Positions 1 to 14,189 of a stretch of 64,000 nucleotides of DNA are shown here, piece by piece. The notes under the pieces are model-generated. The model was not told where the DNA came from and did not search any database. It worked only from the letters and a program-made list of their open reading frames with translations. Origin of the DNA: Malus domestica (Eukaryota; Streptophyta; Magnoliopsida; Rosales; Rosaceae); assembly GCF_042453785.1 (NCBI RefSeq), contig NC_091665.1:24147501-24211500 (forward strand). Reading direction: 5' to 3'. Position numbers and translations under genes: made by a program. Numbering within the stretch: position 1 is the stretch's first letter; each line of letters opens with the position of its first letter.

Positions 1-907
1 AGAAAGAAGACAAAGAGGTGGTAGAATCCATCATATTCTAAACTATTTTAAGTTACTGAAAGAGATTCAAACTTGTATGTAAATAGACGTTTAAGTTGTC
101 TTGACAATTGATTTAACCGATGTTTGCATTGAAATATCATAATGTAAATGTCATTAAGGATCACAATTCCAAGCACAAGCACGTAGGTCGACATTGCTCT
201 AGGTTTTTACATGCTTGCAAATTACAAATTAATCGTATGTAATTTTCTTGGACTAAACGAATCGTATGTAATTAGCAATTGATTAGGGTCTTAATTAAAG
301 GTGGAAGGGACCAAGGTATCTTGATAAGGAGCCAGATGTAAAGATGTTGATTGGAGACTAGAAGCAGCAGGAGGGCGGGTTATTCATGCACATGCACTCA
401 TGAGTGGGTCCCATGTGCTACTCAAATTTGTATTGATTTGCATTGTAAGTGTATTAAGCTTAGTTAAATAATCAGATCAATGGGATTTTTCCACAAAGTT
501 TACTATTTATTAAATAACATTTAGTGAAGAATCTTCCTCCTTCTTCTTTCTTTTATTTTTTTTTTAATTTTTTTTTTTTAAATAAGAGCAACATCTTCTT
601 TCACTTAAATTGATAGGGACTGAGCCTAAGGGTTTGGTCACCCAAACAATTGATAGCTACCTTGTCACTACATTTGTCTTGATAGGCAAGGGGTTTTTTT
701 TTCCAATCTTGTGTTTGATTAAGAACAAATGTCGATAAGATTTAAACTCAAAATATTTAGCGAAGTAAAATTTTTATACCATTATACAAAATCGACATTT
801 GATACCAATAAGCATGCTTGAATGTATCATAATTTTTTTTATCAAAATGAAAATTTTATTCATCGATGATGCAAAAGGCTTGTAGTGCTAATGTTTAAGA
901 GCATTTA
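1..907. other. AT-rich intergenic DNA, no gene seen
   Basis: No ORF, splice-consistent exon set or RNA gene is recognisable. The stretch has long A/T runs (for example around 548-582 and 830-840). It runs up to the TTA duplication that flanks the inverted-repeat element starting at 908. Confidence 0.5.
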
Positions 908-1496
908 GGCCATCTCTAACCGAAAGCTGGCTAGAGAGCTCGTTTCAGCCCTCTGGTCCTCCAAAAAATTAATATTTTAATGAACAGTATAAGGTCATAT
1001 TTCTTACCATCTCCAACTGAGAGCCAAAGAGCCATAGGGCCAAACATATTATTTAAATTTAAAAAATATAATAACTTAAATTAAATGCACATTTACCATC
1101 TCTAATAGGAAACTTATATTTGGGGCACCCATTATATTTGTCCCACATCGACTATGGGAGAGGTTTGAGCAATCAAACATGCTTATAAAAGCAACATCTC
1201 TACATAGAACCAATCACCTTTATGGTCTTAATTAAATATTCTTTTTAAATTTTTGACCTTAAAAAAATTCAAAAATAACGGGTAGCTGACGTCAACTAGC
1301 TATTGAGATTCAAAATTTTCAGCTCGACCCAGGGTTGGCTGGCTGGCTCATTTGGGCTGGCCAGTTGGCCCTTTGGCCCTTTGGCCCTTTTTTGTCCAGT
1401 GAGGCCCACGAGCTCTTTGGCCTGACCCTCAGTTGGAGACAGTTTTATGACTATTTTCGGACTCTAGCCCTCTGGACTCTTCTGTTGGAGATGGTC
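908..1496. mobile_element. Harbinger-like non-autonomous inverted-repeat element
   Basis: The left end reads GGCCATCTCTAACCG and the right end, reverse complemented, reads GACCATCTCCAACAG, giving an imperfect terminal inverted repeat. TTA flanks both sides (905-907 and 1497-1499), matching the 3-bp TTA/TAA duplications of PIF/Harbinger and Tourist elements. Related motifs occur inside near 1005 and 1095, and a TTGGCCCT-rich stretch lies near 1360-1390. The short frame at 1335-1520 crosses the right end and is not a gene. Confidence 0.6.
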
Positions 1497-1499
1497 TTA

Positions 1500-2931
1500 C
1501 TTCTACGACCGAAGTCCTAAGTTTTTAATTAACAAAATCAAAACTACAATATCTCACAAGAAGAGAAGTTCGTGCGTACAAATATTGCAGCTTATTCCGA
1601 CTCAAAACAAATAAACTGAAAACGACTTTGAAAAAACCGTTTGCTCCTTATTTCGATTCAAATGGAGCCTCGGTTTGTTTTTTATTTTCTTGACTTGAAG
1701 GCAGGAATCACAACAAACAGAAAAACATAGAAAAAGGAGAGAAAAAGGAGAGACATAACCACCTAACTACAAATTATAAAACAAAACTTTGAATCAAAGC
1801 AAATTAGCACTTATTGTGGAGCTGGTGATCAGTCCTTCTCCCAATTCAAAATTCAAATCATTAAAACCGACCACCTAAAGTATGTACTTAACTAATTACT
1901 TAAATTATGATTTAGATAAAGAATGTTCATTTACTTCTTTACCTTCCCCACATTGTCTCTCACTAATTTACTTTTGATCCTTTTTAAAAAAAAAATTAAT
2001 TGTTTTCTCAAACATTGGTTCATTTAGCATAATCTATGAAGTGCCATGACAGGGCCTGCAACAAAACTTTATGCTAATATATATCAATATATTCTATAAA
2101 ATGTGTGTGGATATCTTTCAACAAGTATGATGAGTTGGGTGGATTGGCTATTAACCGTTCAACCACCAGGAATTTAATAGAAGGAATTGCTTCGTTGCAG
2201 AGCCAGGGAGTATGATAAGATCAAATCTTCTGCATTTAAAATGAATGTGGTCCTTTTGTGACCTTAACTAATAACTAACACATATTTATATACTTAAATT
2301 TTCTTAATTTTATTATTATAAATTTAATATGTGTCAAACAACAATTAGGTGCTAAAGATTTGATCTCGAGCATGATGAGGTCAATAAACTGAAACAATGA
2401 CCATTCTCACTCCTTTTTTCAAACTAGAAATGATTTCCGCACTTTCCTATAGATTTCTGCATTCTTCTTTTATTTTCTAGTCTTACAATTAAATAAATCA
2501 AAAGAAAATCAGTCGCCAAAAACAAGAGAAATAGTGCAGAAGAACAAAACGGAGAGTGTGATCACTACCCTCCCTCTTAATTTTCTAGCTACTTTGCTTT
2601 TTTTCCCTCATAATTAGTGCACATTATATTTGGTCACCTTGAAAGCCAAGGATCCCTACAACATTAACCATACACCCCCACCTAATTAAGTATTTTCCAT
2701 ATCTTTGCTTCAGAAGAAAGCATGGATGGTACACTGAAAATCTTCACATGAAAATTAAAATTAGCATTGCAAAGTCCACTATAAAACTTGTCAACATCCA
2801 TCCTTAATGCCATTTGAACACATGCATTCAGATCTCAAGATATTCATACCCATCTTATTCATCTTCTTTAATTATGTAACCAACATATCTGCAATGGACA
2901 TTTTTATCGGTGTCGTTTTAACATGTTTTAA
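1500..2931. other. Intergenic, nothing recognised
   Basis: AT-rich sequence with no coding signal on either strand and no clear repeat boundary found by eye. Confidence 0.45.
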
Positions 2932-3106
2932 GAGCATTTTTAATGGGAGAAGCTAAAGCCAGTTTTAGCTCTTCTTTTACATTACTGTATTGAAAAAACG
3001 AGATGTAAAGGAATTTACGGTTCGCTTAGTTAAATGGAGATTCGTCACTAAAAAAAGTAATTAAATCGTGGTAGATCTCCATTTACACCCAATACTATAG
3101 ATGCTC
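2932..3106. mobile_element. Tourist/Harbinger-like MITE, 175 bp
   Basis: The left end starts GAGCATTTTTAATGGG. The reverse complement of the right end starts GAGCATCTATAGTATTGGG. TAA flanks both sides (2929-2931 and 3107-3109). Size, GAGCAT termini and a 3-bp TAA duplication fit a Tourist-type MITE. It has no coding capacity. Confidence 0.6.
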
Positions 3107-3215
3107 TAAAGCATGGGTTGGCTATGCTCTTTTGCCTAAATATATGCATTACTTAAGGCTGTCAGGTCAACTGCCTAGTTCAAGTTTGAAAATAAACACG
3201 ACCGCATATTTTACA

Positions 3216-3388
3216 GGAACTTTAACGAAAAGTTTTCGGTACTATTTACTTTAACGAAAAGCTTTCGGTATTGTTTACTTTAACGGAAAAATCATATTTT
3301 TACACTAAAATGTCACTATTTATTTTACCCTTTATTTTGTCATTTTCGTTAAAACTCAAAATTTTCAAACATTTTTAATTAGTTTTCT
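3216..3388 (-). repeat. Short dispersed repeat, copy 1 of 3
   Basis: The segment beginning near GGAACTTTAACGAAAAG and containing TTACCCTTTATTTTG recurs in the opposite orientation at about 20926-21076 and 38791-38942. Strand is given relative to those two copies. The ends (CTTTAACGAAAAG and its complement) look like a small transposon family, but no target duplication was established. This copy carries an extra partial duplication of its end, near 3240-3275. Confidence 0.55.
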
Positions 3389-4610
3389 CTATTTTATAAC
3401 TAGATATGTAAACTACAAACCTAAACAATACTTTAATTGTTTAATATTCTGCCCAAAGAAATGGAAAAGATATTGTTACTTGTCTCTCATCTTTGCAGAG
3501 AGTGATATTATCATTCTCTTAAATTTGCATATGAAGCTGATAGACTATGAACGAATAGTAGATAATTAAATCAAATTTACAGTTTGACAACATAAGTTAT
3601 CAATAAATATGTTGGGGTATGTATCCTTAGAACGAAACAAAATTACTTCTTTGGTTTGGATTTGGACACTGAAATAAAATCCATCAAACATATTTGTTAA
3701 CAGGAAAAAGAAAAGAAAAGAGGAAGATGGAAGAGACAGAATTGCCATGCACGAAGCACAGCTTTTTAGGGTTTACAACTCCACATGCAAATTCTGGTAC
3801 CAAGTTGGATGGTATAACCCCACACAGAATAAATGGATCAAACCTCGAAATTCAAATTAATAGCCTGGCTATATTCTTTTGTTTCCCCAATAGGTACAAC
3901 GTCTCGCAAGTGAACCTTTATCAGTGAAGAGTAGTATTGCTCTTGCATCACGACGTGAATTCAAACTTTGATGACTTTTTAATCTAACAAATTTATCGTT
4001 TAATAAAACAAAAACAAAAAAAATAATAAATAAGTACAACTAACTACTTCTTGTAATCTTGTGATTTTCTTTTGAATCTCTTGAATTAGAAGGTACTCAA
4101 GAAGGCATAAGAGGTGTTTTGTTGGTGGAGTTTTACTGAGTTCCAAAGAAATGTTGGAAACTTGAATTGGGACTTTGATTGGGCAACATTTAGTGCGTAA
4201 CAGTCACATTGACATACAAATTTACGTATTATAATATAAGTGGAACACTGAATACATAAGTCTTAATTCTATATATAATATTGTACGTGTGTTATACGAC
4301 AGTGTGAAAGTTACACACAACTTCACGTGACAGTGACAGTGAGACGGACACAACAGAATTTACTGAATTGGGATATCGAGTCATCGAGGTGCACAGTAAT
4401 ACATTAATATCATACTCTTTTATTATAGCTGGCAAGAGCTGGCTCTTTTAGGCCCAGCCCCCTTCATCTTTCCCTTCCCACCCGTCTCTCTGGGTCTCAA
4501 AACTTGTCTGGATTCTGGGGATTAAAGAAATCAGAAACCTCTGCTGAATTTTGGATTAGGGTTTTTGTGGAAGCACAAGTAAAGAAGGAAGAGGCAGAGT
4601 TGGGTGGAGA
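3389..4610. other. Upstream region of the ROP gene
   Basis: Non-coding. It includes a possible SINE remnant at about 3938-4018, which ends in an A-rich tail and shares its TAATCTAACAAAT segment with the repeats near 19970 and 40900. The last 170 bp before the ROP start codon contain TAGGCCCAGCCC near 4450 and pyrimidine-rich leader sequence. TGGGCC-type elements are common in plant housekeeping promoters. Confidence 0.4.
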
Positions 4611-7308
<2,698 letters not shown>

Positions 7309-8441
7309 TTTGTGATTGTCAGAAGAAAGTGCGACCAATTAGCCATTTATCCATTTATCTTTCTCAGCCCCTGTGCTATCTTTTTCCGCCTGGAGGAAGC
7401 CGCAGGCTGGGAATTGTAGTTGCGACTGACAGGTGTAGGAGCACTCTTTACGTATGCATCAAGTTCTTTGTTTGTGCTGTCCTTGCAGTGTTCTGATTTG
7501 TATATTAGTGCTTTGCATTACGATGTTAGTAACATGCAGAAACCTCTTCTCTTCGGGTTTGATTTCCCTAATGTATTGTCTCTATATAGTACTGAAATTC
7601 TACTTTTTAAGCGACGATAATATCCACATCGTGTAATCTGATTTAGTACACTTCAAAATTCAAGATTATGTATATGTATTATAAGAATCATGATAATTTT
7701 TCTTGCAGCCTTGAATGTTAGTGTGACAATGCTCTCTCTCTCTCTCTCTCTCTCTGTAATGTATATATGCGTCCGTATGAACATGTACAAAAATCTCTGT
7801 TTGTAATGTATGTGTCTGTATGAACATATACAAAAATGTTCAAGTGTGGTCCGTGAGAGGCTGGGCAAATGACCATTTTGTCATTTGTTCGGCCTCCCAC
7901 AATTTTCAACGCGAATGTCCGCACCTAAATTGATCTACAGCCCATCAACTTTGGAATTGTCCCAGAAACTCAAGACATGAACTATTTGAGGCTAAGCACG
8001 AATATATCTTTTAATTCTTTTGGGTGGTAGGAAGCATCTGCAGAAATTTTTTAAGAGCTACATGATGTTATTAGGACGACGTAGCAATCACACCGAAAAG
8101 TTCTTCCAACTTATGCACAAGTAATCAAATTTGCAGCAAATTACATGTGACATAAAGTTAGAATTCTGTAAACAGAATAATGACTAGAGATTTGTGACAG
8201 CAAATAATATCTTTGAATTTTTTGTGCTACATTTCACATTGATGCGACTCTCTTGATTCTTTTGCTTTTCAACTTTTGTTTCTGGAACTGATTCTGTTTC
8301 CCACTTTCATCAGCCCGCAGTATGAATTCATGAACCTCTCCTCCAGGTCCACCACCACCACCACCCCTCTCATTAAATACACCACGACCTCCTCCCAACA
8401 TAAACCAACAAGCTTCAGTTTTTTGGAAGTGGTTGAATTGA
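7309..8441. other. ROP 3' region, intergenic and E2 promoter
   Basis: Probable 3' UTR of the GTPase gene, then a CT dinucleotide run at about 7731-7756, then the promoter and leader of the E2 gene. CCACCACCACCACCACC near 8348-8365 lies in the E2 leader. The short frames on either strand here have no homology I recognise. Confidence 0.4.
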
Positions 8442-9628
<1,187 letters not shown>

Positions 9629-10282
9629 TTAAAACCCTAATCTTATTTAAGTGATTTACCTCCTCTTTTTACTGTCAATAATTACTGCTTCTGTTATGAA
9701 TGCTGTGGTCCCAACTTGTAATCTGAGCTCCTTTGCTTGAAACGAATATATATATATATATAGCTCACAATCAATAAATCCAATTAATGAAATAATCAAG
9801 GTAACTTTTATTAGTAACTCTTGCTCGAAAGTTTTGAAATCAGCACACAAACAAATAATATCGATTGTAAAAAAAAAACAAAAAACAAAAAATTACCAGA
9901 AAATAAGGATATGAAGATTGTGGGATCATGATTTTTTAGGGCCAGAGTAAGGCGATTGAAAAACGTATACTTTAGAGGTCCGATCATGGACTCAACAACT
10001 TTGATTGGGTTGAGCTGCTCAAATGGATGCGATGATGCCATCACATCCAGCTATGCTCCGAAAAGGTAGCGAAGTCCACTGACTTTGCTGAGATTGACCA
10101 TTTTTGTTCCGCAAGACACAAAAACCTAATCCAATTAGGATCAAATGATCGTAATGGTTTTCTTTTGATGAAAGGCATACAAAAACTTCATGCACTAACT
10201 ATTTCACCAGATATACGTCTTACAATCTATCACTCGAATATCGATTACCTTTGCTTGTTTCGGTATTGAAAAAATTCTTAAA
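9629..10282. other. Intergenic; left edge of the organellar insertion unclear
   Basis: Contains a TA dinucleotide run near 9747-9763 and no gene. The segment from about 10045 to 10280 has less skewed composition and could be further organellar DNA, but I could not match it to a named organellar gene. Confidence 0.35.
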
Positions 10283-10446
10283 ATGAGGTAACTGTATGAT
10301 TTTCCAAGGTAAAAGAGCCCCTAACCAATTCGAAACAAAAATAAATAGAAACATAGTTCCAATAAGGAGAACCCATGGACCATATTCTTCTACAATATGA
10401 GTTTTGCTCACGTCCCGAATGAATTCAAGGACATATTCAAAGAAAT
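10283..10446 (-). pseudogene. atpI: Plastid atpI fragment (NUPT)
   Basis: Reading the minus strand, about 55 codons match the plastid ATP synthase CF0 subunit a (atpI): [13 protein letters not shown], then EEYGPWV, then FLFIFVSNW, then [13 protein letters not shown]. In plastids this membrane protein is part of the proton channel. Here both ends are missing and no initiation context remains, so this is a nuclear copy of plastid DNA (or plastid DNA that came through the mitochondrion). It abuts a mitochondrial atp6 fragment on the opposite strand within about 40 bp. Confidence 0.85.
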
Positions 10447-10482
10447 TCTAACCGTCAGTAGGAATGGATAATACCTTATAGC

Positions 10483-10626
10483 TTCACAGTTACATGTCAT
10501 TTTTTTATTACTTTGGGTATCTCATTTTCTATTTTTATTGGCATTACTATAGTGGGATTTCAAAGAAATGGGCTTCATTTTTTAACCTTCTCATTACTCG
10601 CAAGAGTTCCACTGTCGTTAGAATAA
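10483..10626 (+). pseudogene. atp6: Mitochondrial atp6 fragment (NUMT)
   Basis: The plus-strand frame reads through ISFSIFIGITIVGFQRNGLH, a signature of plant mitochondrial ATP synthase subunit 6, then diverges and meets TAA at 10624-10626. Only an internal piece of about 47 codons is present, without the start or the C-terminal half. It cannot encode a working F0 subunit. Its neighbours are plastid-derived, so this is a compound organellar insertion. Confidence 0.8.
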
Positions 10627-10851
10627 GATTAGATGACTAATTAGATTACTAGTTTGTTTAACTGAGGTTTCCCACCTAAGCCCAAGACTATAACTCAACA
10701 GCAAGCTGCCTTTACTTGGCTTCAAGTCCAACTGAACTAAGAGCGCTTTATTATCAAAATAAATATTTTGTAACCCCAATTTATCTTGTAACTAATCCCT
10801 ACCCCTCCCTTCTTTTTTTCTTTGTTTTTTCTTTTTTTATTTATTCTTTCT

Positions 10852-10941
10852 ACGAAAGCTTTAGAATATTATTTTCAGGCACTAGAGCGAAATTCATTCC
10901 TACCACAAGCTTTTAATAATATGGTCGTGATATGTCATTAC
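10852..10941 (+). pseudogene. ycf3: Plastid ycf3 (pafI) exon fragment with intron start
   Basis: Thirty codons match the TPR protein Ycf3, a photosystem I assembly factor: TKALEYYF, then [15 protein letters not shown], then VICHY. The match stops exactly at the known exon end and is followed by GTGCGACTATCTCCAC from 10942, a group II intron 5' end. The fragment therefore derives from plastid genomic DNA, not from a spliced transcript. The intron match fades near 11030. Confidence 0.8.
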
Positions 10942-11044
10942 GTGCGACTATCTCCACTATAGAGAGATGAATAAGATATTCTGACATAGCGGCATCTTGA
11001 TACCATCGGAAACGGTAAAAAAAAAAATCTAAGGAATCAAAAAA

Positions 11045-11405
11045 ATTGAAAATTTGGATTTATGTCCAATGGATCACACCCACCAAGAAAAGTATTTTGT
11101 TTTGGTTCGACATGTAATCATATATGAAATGGCAGACAATATAAATTTAGCAACACTTTTCCCCCATGATCCATTGCAGGAAAGGGATAATCTAGAACTT
11201 AGAGTTGTAAATTATATACTTTATGGAAACGGTAAACCAATTCGGGGAATTTCCGGCACAAGTATTCAATTAGTTTGGACCTGTTTACTATTGAACTGGG
11301 ACCAAGATAAAAAAAAATTCTTCTATCGAGGAGGCTTACTCGTCCTTTATTGAAGTAAGTGCAAATGGTCTGATTCAAGATTTCCTAATAATCAACTTAG
11401 TTTGG
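11045..11405 (+). pseudogene. rpoC2: Plastid rpoC2 fragment, frameshifted
   Basis: Matches an internal to C-terminal portion of the plastid RNA polymerase beta'' subunit: [12 protein letters not shown], then [11 protein letters not shown], then [20 protein letters not shown] and [14 protein letters not shown]. At least two frameshifts are visible, one near 11085 and one at the A-run near 11310, so it is not functional. rpoC2 and atpI are near neighbours in plastid genomes on the same strand. Here they lie on opposite strands with foreign pieces between, so the insertion has been rearranged. Confidence 0.85.
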
Positions 11406-11715
11406 TCACTCAACACTTGTACTCTTTACCTGCTTAAGTGTTCATAGCACAAGACTTTACTACTCAAGCTGCACTATATACTCATCACCAATACATCGCA
11501 TGATTCATCATGACATGGGCTTTTGGTCGTATCTTGCCCAGATCGATAAATAGAGTTGAGGTTATAGTTTACCGAATAAATTGATAAGTCGGGCATTCCC
11601 GACCCACCAGGTGAAATCGATGGTTTCTTGGTCACGACCGGCTAAAGCTAAAGTTCTTTACTATATCATCAATTCAATATAGATCGCATAGCATATATTA
11701 TATTATAATATAATA
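11406..11715. other. Unassigned sequence between organellar DNA and element A
   Basis: About 300 bp with no gene. Its composition up to about 11650 resembles organellar DNA but I could not name the source. The last part is TA-rich and ends in the TAATA target duplication (11711-11715) of element A. Confidence 0.3.
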
Positions 11716-12230
11716 TGTTTGTACCATACTTGACCAATCCCGAAACTACTGAGCACCGGTCAACGTTATACCGTCAAGGACCCAGAAGAGTTTCCCTACA
11801 ACCAGGAGGCCAATCACAGCGCGACACGTGTAGACATCAGAAGCCAATCATAGCGCGACACGTGTCAACATCAGAAGCCAATCACAACACGATACGTGTC
11901 AATGTCAGAATGAAACTAGAAACTCTTTTCTATAAATAGAGATCAATCTCTCACTATATTTCCTAATGTCATTTGTACTAAATCATTCACTAGTACTCAC
12001 TAAAGGAGAGCTTGAACATATGTACTTGTGTAAACCCTTCACAATTAATAAGAACTCATCTACTCCGTGGACGTAGCCAATCTGGGTGAACCATGTACAT
12101 TTTGTGTTTGCTTCCCTGTCTCTATCCATTTACATACTTATCCACACTAGTGACCGGAGCAATCTAGCGAAGGTCACAAACTTAACACTTTCTGTTGTAC
12201 CAAAGTCCCTACTGATTTTGTGCATCAACA
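11716..12230 (+). repeat. Element A 5' LTR
   Basis: 515 bp, from TGTTTGTACC to GTGCATCAACA. It contains three CCAAT plus ACGTG repeats (11809-11909), a TATA box TATAAATA at 11931-11938 and the downstream R/U5 part. It is homologous to the element B LTR over its full length. Confidence 0.92.
11809..11909 (+). promoter_or_regulatory. Three 34-bp U3 repeats with CCAAT box and G-box
   Basis: Three direct repeats of about 34 bp each pair a CCAAT motif with an ACGTG core: CACGTG at 11825-11830, CACGTG at 11859-11864 and TACGTG at 11893-11898. They sit 20-120 bp upstream of the TATA box. ACGTG cores (G-box/ABRE) bind bZIP and bHLH factors and CCAAT binds NF-Y, so light, stress or ABA input is plausible but inferred. 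Confidence 0.65.
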
Positions 12231-12250
12231 TTTGGCACCATCTGTGGGAA
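12231..12250 (+). other. Element A primer-binding region
   Basis: TTTGGCACCATCTGTGGGAA follows the LTR directly, where minus-strand priming occurs in LTR elements. Element B has the same site with GCGCCG in place of GCACCA. I did not assign the priming tRNA. Confidence 0.6.
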
Positions 12251-12336
12251 CGACACTTATTCCCACTCTCTTCAGCTTTTTCAAGCTGGTTTCCACAAAT
12301 TGTACACTCTCTTTTGACTAGGCATCCCTTTCCAAC

Positions 12337-14189
12337 ATGGGGAGCGAAGGAAGCCACATCACACAGAATGACACCTCTCTTGCACCTAATGCGAAGCAAC
12401 GAAAGAATGAAGGAAAAATGGTTGTTCTTCAAGCTAAAGTCGATGAGCTAAAAGCTCAAAACAACAAGATAACAATGAAGAATAAGGTCATTCAAGAGCA
12501 GTATGAGAAGCTCTTTGAAACGCTCCACGAAACTATGCGTACTCAAACACGCGAGCTTGTTGCCCCTGTAGACATCAACCATCATCTGGGTGCCCCCCAA
12601 CACGGAGGGTCACCTTCCTTCGACATGGGTATCCCTGATGAGGAGCGAGCTAATCATCAAAATATTGATCAACATGAGACTTCTCTCAACCCAATTGCTT
12701 CGACCCGAAGCAGAAGAAGTGGAGGAAGACACCTCTTTGCAGAAAGGTTGGAATGATCGAATGCCGTTTATCGTGATTGCAGATACTTCCTAAAGCAACA
12801 TCAAGAGAATCCCCTCCACATATGCTCGAAGATCAATGACCCAAGGGTTTCTGAAAGACTCGATCCCCTCCCACGACCCAGGCCAGCTGCCAATATAGGG
12901 AAGGAACGACATGTCCTAGAGGAACATGAAGGTACAGGGGACTCTGAGATATTCCGACAGACTCGCCCAAGAAGTCATACGGCGAGTCCAAGGAAAAATC
13001 GTACGCCCTTGCTCAAACTTTCCTACTTCCAAGAGGCGATGGAAACTTACGAAAGAAAATCCCAATGGTACATGACTTCACTCAAGACCCTTTTGTCCTA
13101 CAGCTCATTGAGGAAGTAAACAAGTTGAAGGCCGAACGTTAGGCCGAGATACTTGACTGGAACCAACCGAGGCCTGGCCCTCTCACAAGGAGGATCCTTG
13201 ACACCTCATTTCAAACGAAGACAAAACAAAAGCTTGGTTTACAACTCTATACTGGAAGGGAGGACCCAATTGAACACCTTAACCTCTTTGAGTCCACCAT
13301 GGCATATCGGATGCACACCGATGAAGAGCGATGTCTTCTCTTCCCCTCCACCCTCTCTGGTGGAGCTCTAAACTGGTATTGCCGTCTTTCACCTGAGACA
13401 GTAGACTCATTTGAGGAACTGAGGAAACTGTTTATCTCTAAACACATCTTTCAAACCGATTGCTTGTATTCTGCAGATGACTTGTACATTATTCACCAAA
13501 AGCCGGACGAGTCACTACGAGAGTATGCTGGTTGTTTCAGCCATGAGTATTCTCACTGCGCTGAGGCAGATGACAAGACCGTCCTCAAGGCCTTCACGGC
13601 AGGCCTACGTGATTGTTTCTTTAAGTACATGATCAATGCCAACACTTGGAAGACTTACTATAAGGTGATGGCACAAGCTTACAACTATGCCTCCACCGAG
13701 GCAATGACATATCAAGGGAAACCCCCCCCCCCCACAACTACCCCTTATCAGCAAGTAGGGAGTGGAAGCCAGATCCAACCAAATGAGAAGACCTCGACCT
13801 TCCAAACGGCAGCGGTGCCTCCCCCTGCCTTACTTAATACTTTACCAAGTCAACAGACATATCAATCTCAGGGCAAAAGGAAAGATTTTCATCCTTACCA
13901 GTCTCATTTTAGTAAAAGGAGTAAGGGACACTACCGCGATAACCAAGGGTATAGCCATGATAATCCCTGACCCCAGGCAGTCAACACAATGGGTCAAGCA
14001 CGTGTCAGGACAACCCCTACCCCGAGGTATGATGCATACACACCTTTGAACACCACATGCGTGGTCATTTACCCCAGCATAGCACATTTGATACCAAAGC
14101 CAAAGCCGAGGCACCCGGATTACAAGCCCACGAAGAACACGGGCACGTCTTGCTGCTACCACGAGCATAACGGCCATATGTTGTCTTGA
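12337..14189 (+). pseudogene. Degenerate gag of element A
   Basis: Homologous to the N-terminal part of the element B polyprotein. It starts at the same ATG (MGSEGSH), with an N-terminal coiled-coil-like stretch and then the retrotransposon gag core at about 13299-13720 (ERCLLFPSTLSGGALNWYC). A zinc-binding CCYHEHNGH motif follows near 14150, where homology to gag ends. Disruptions include a frameshift leading to TGA near 12756, TAG at 13139-13141 where element B has CAG, and TGA at 13968-13970 where element B has CGA. The longest open piece is about 220 codons. Capsid function is lost unless supplied in trans. Confidence 0.88.

Noticed and set aside
10220-11405. Functional organellar genes, or the whole window being organellar
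   Set aside because: Fragments are truncated, frameshifted and mixed between plastid and mitochondrion, and are flanked by intron-bearing nuclear genes and LTR elements.
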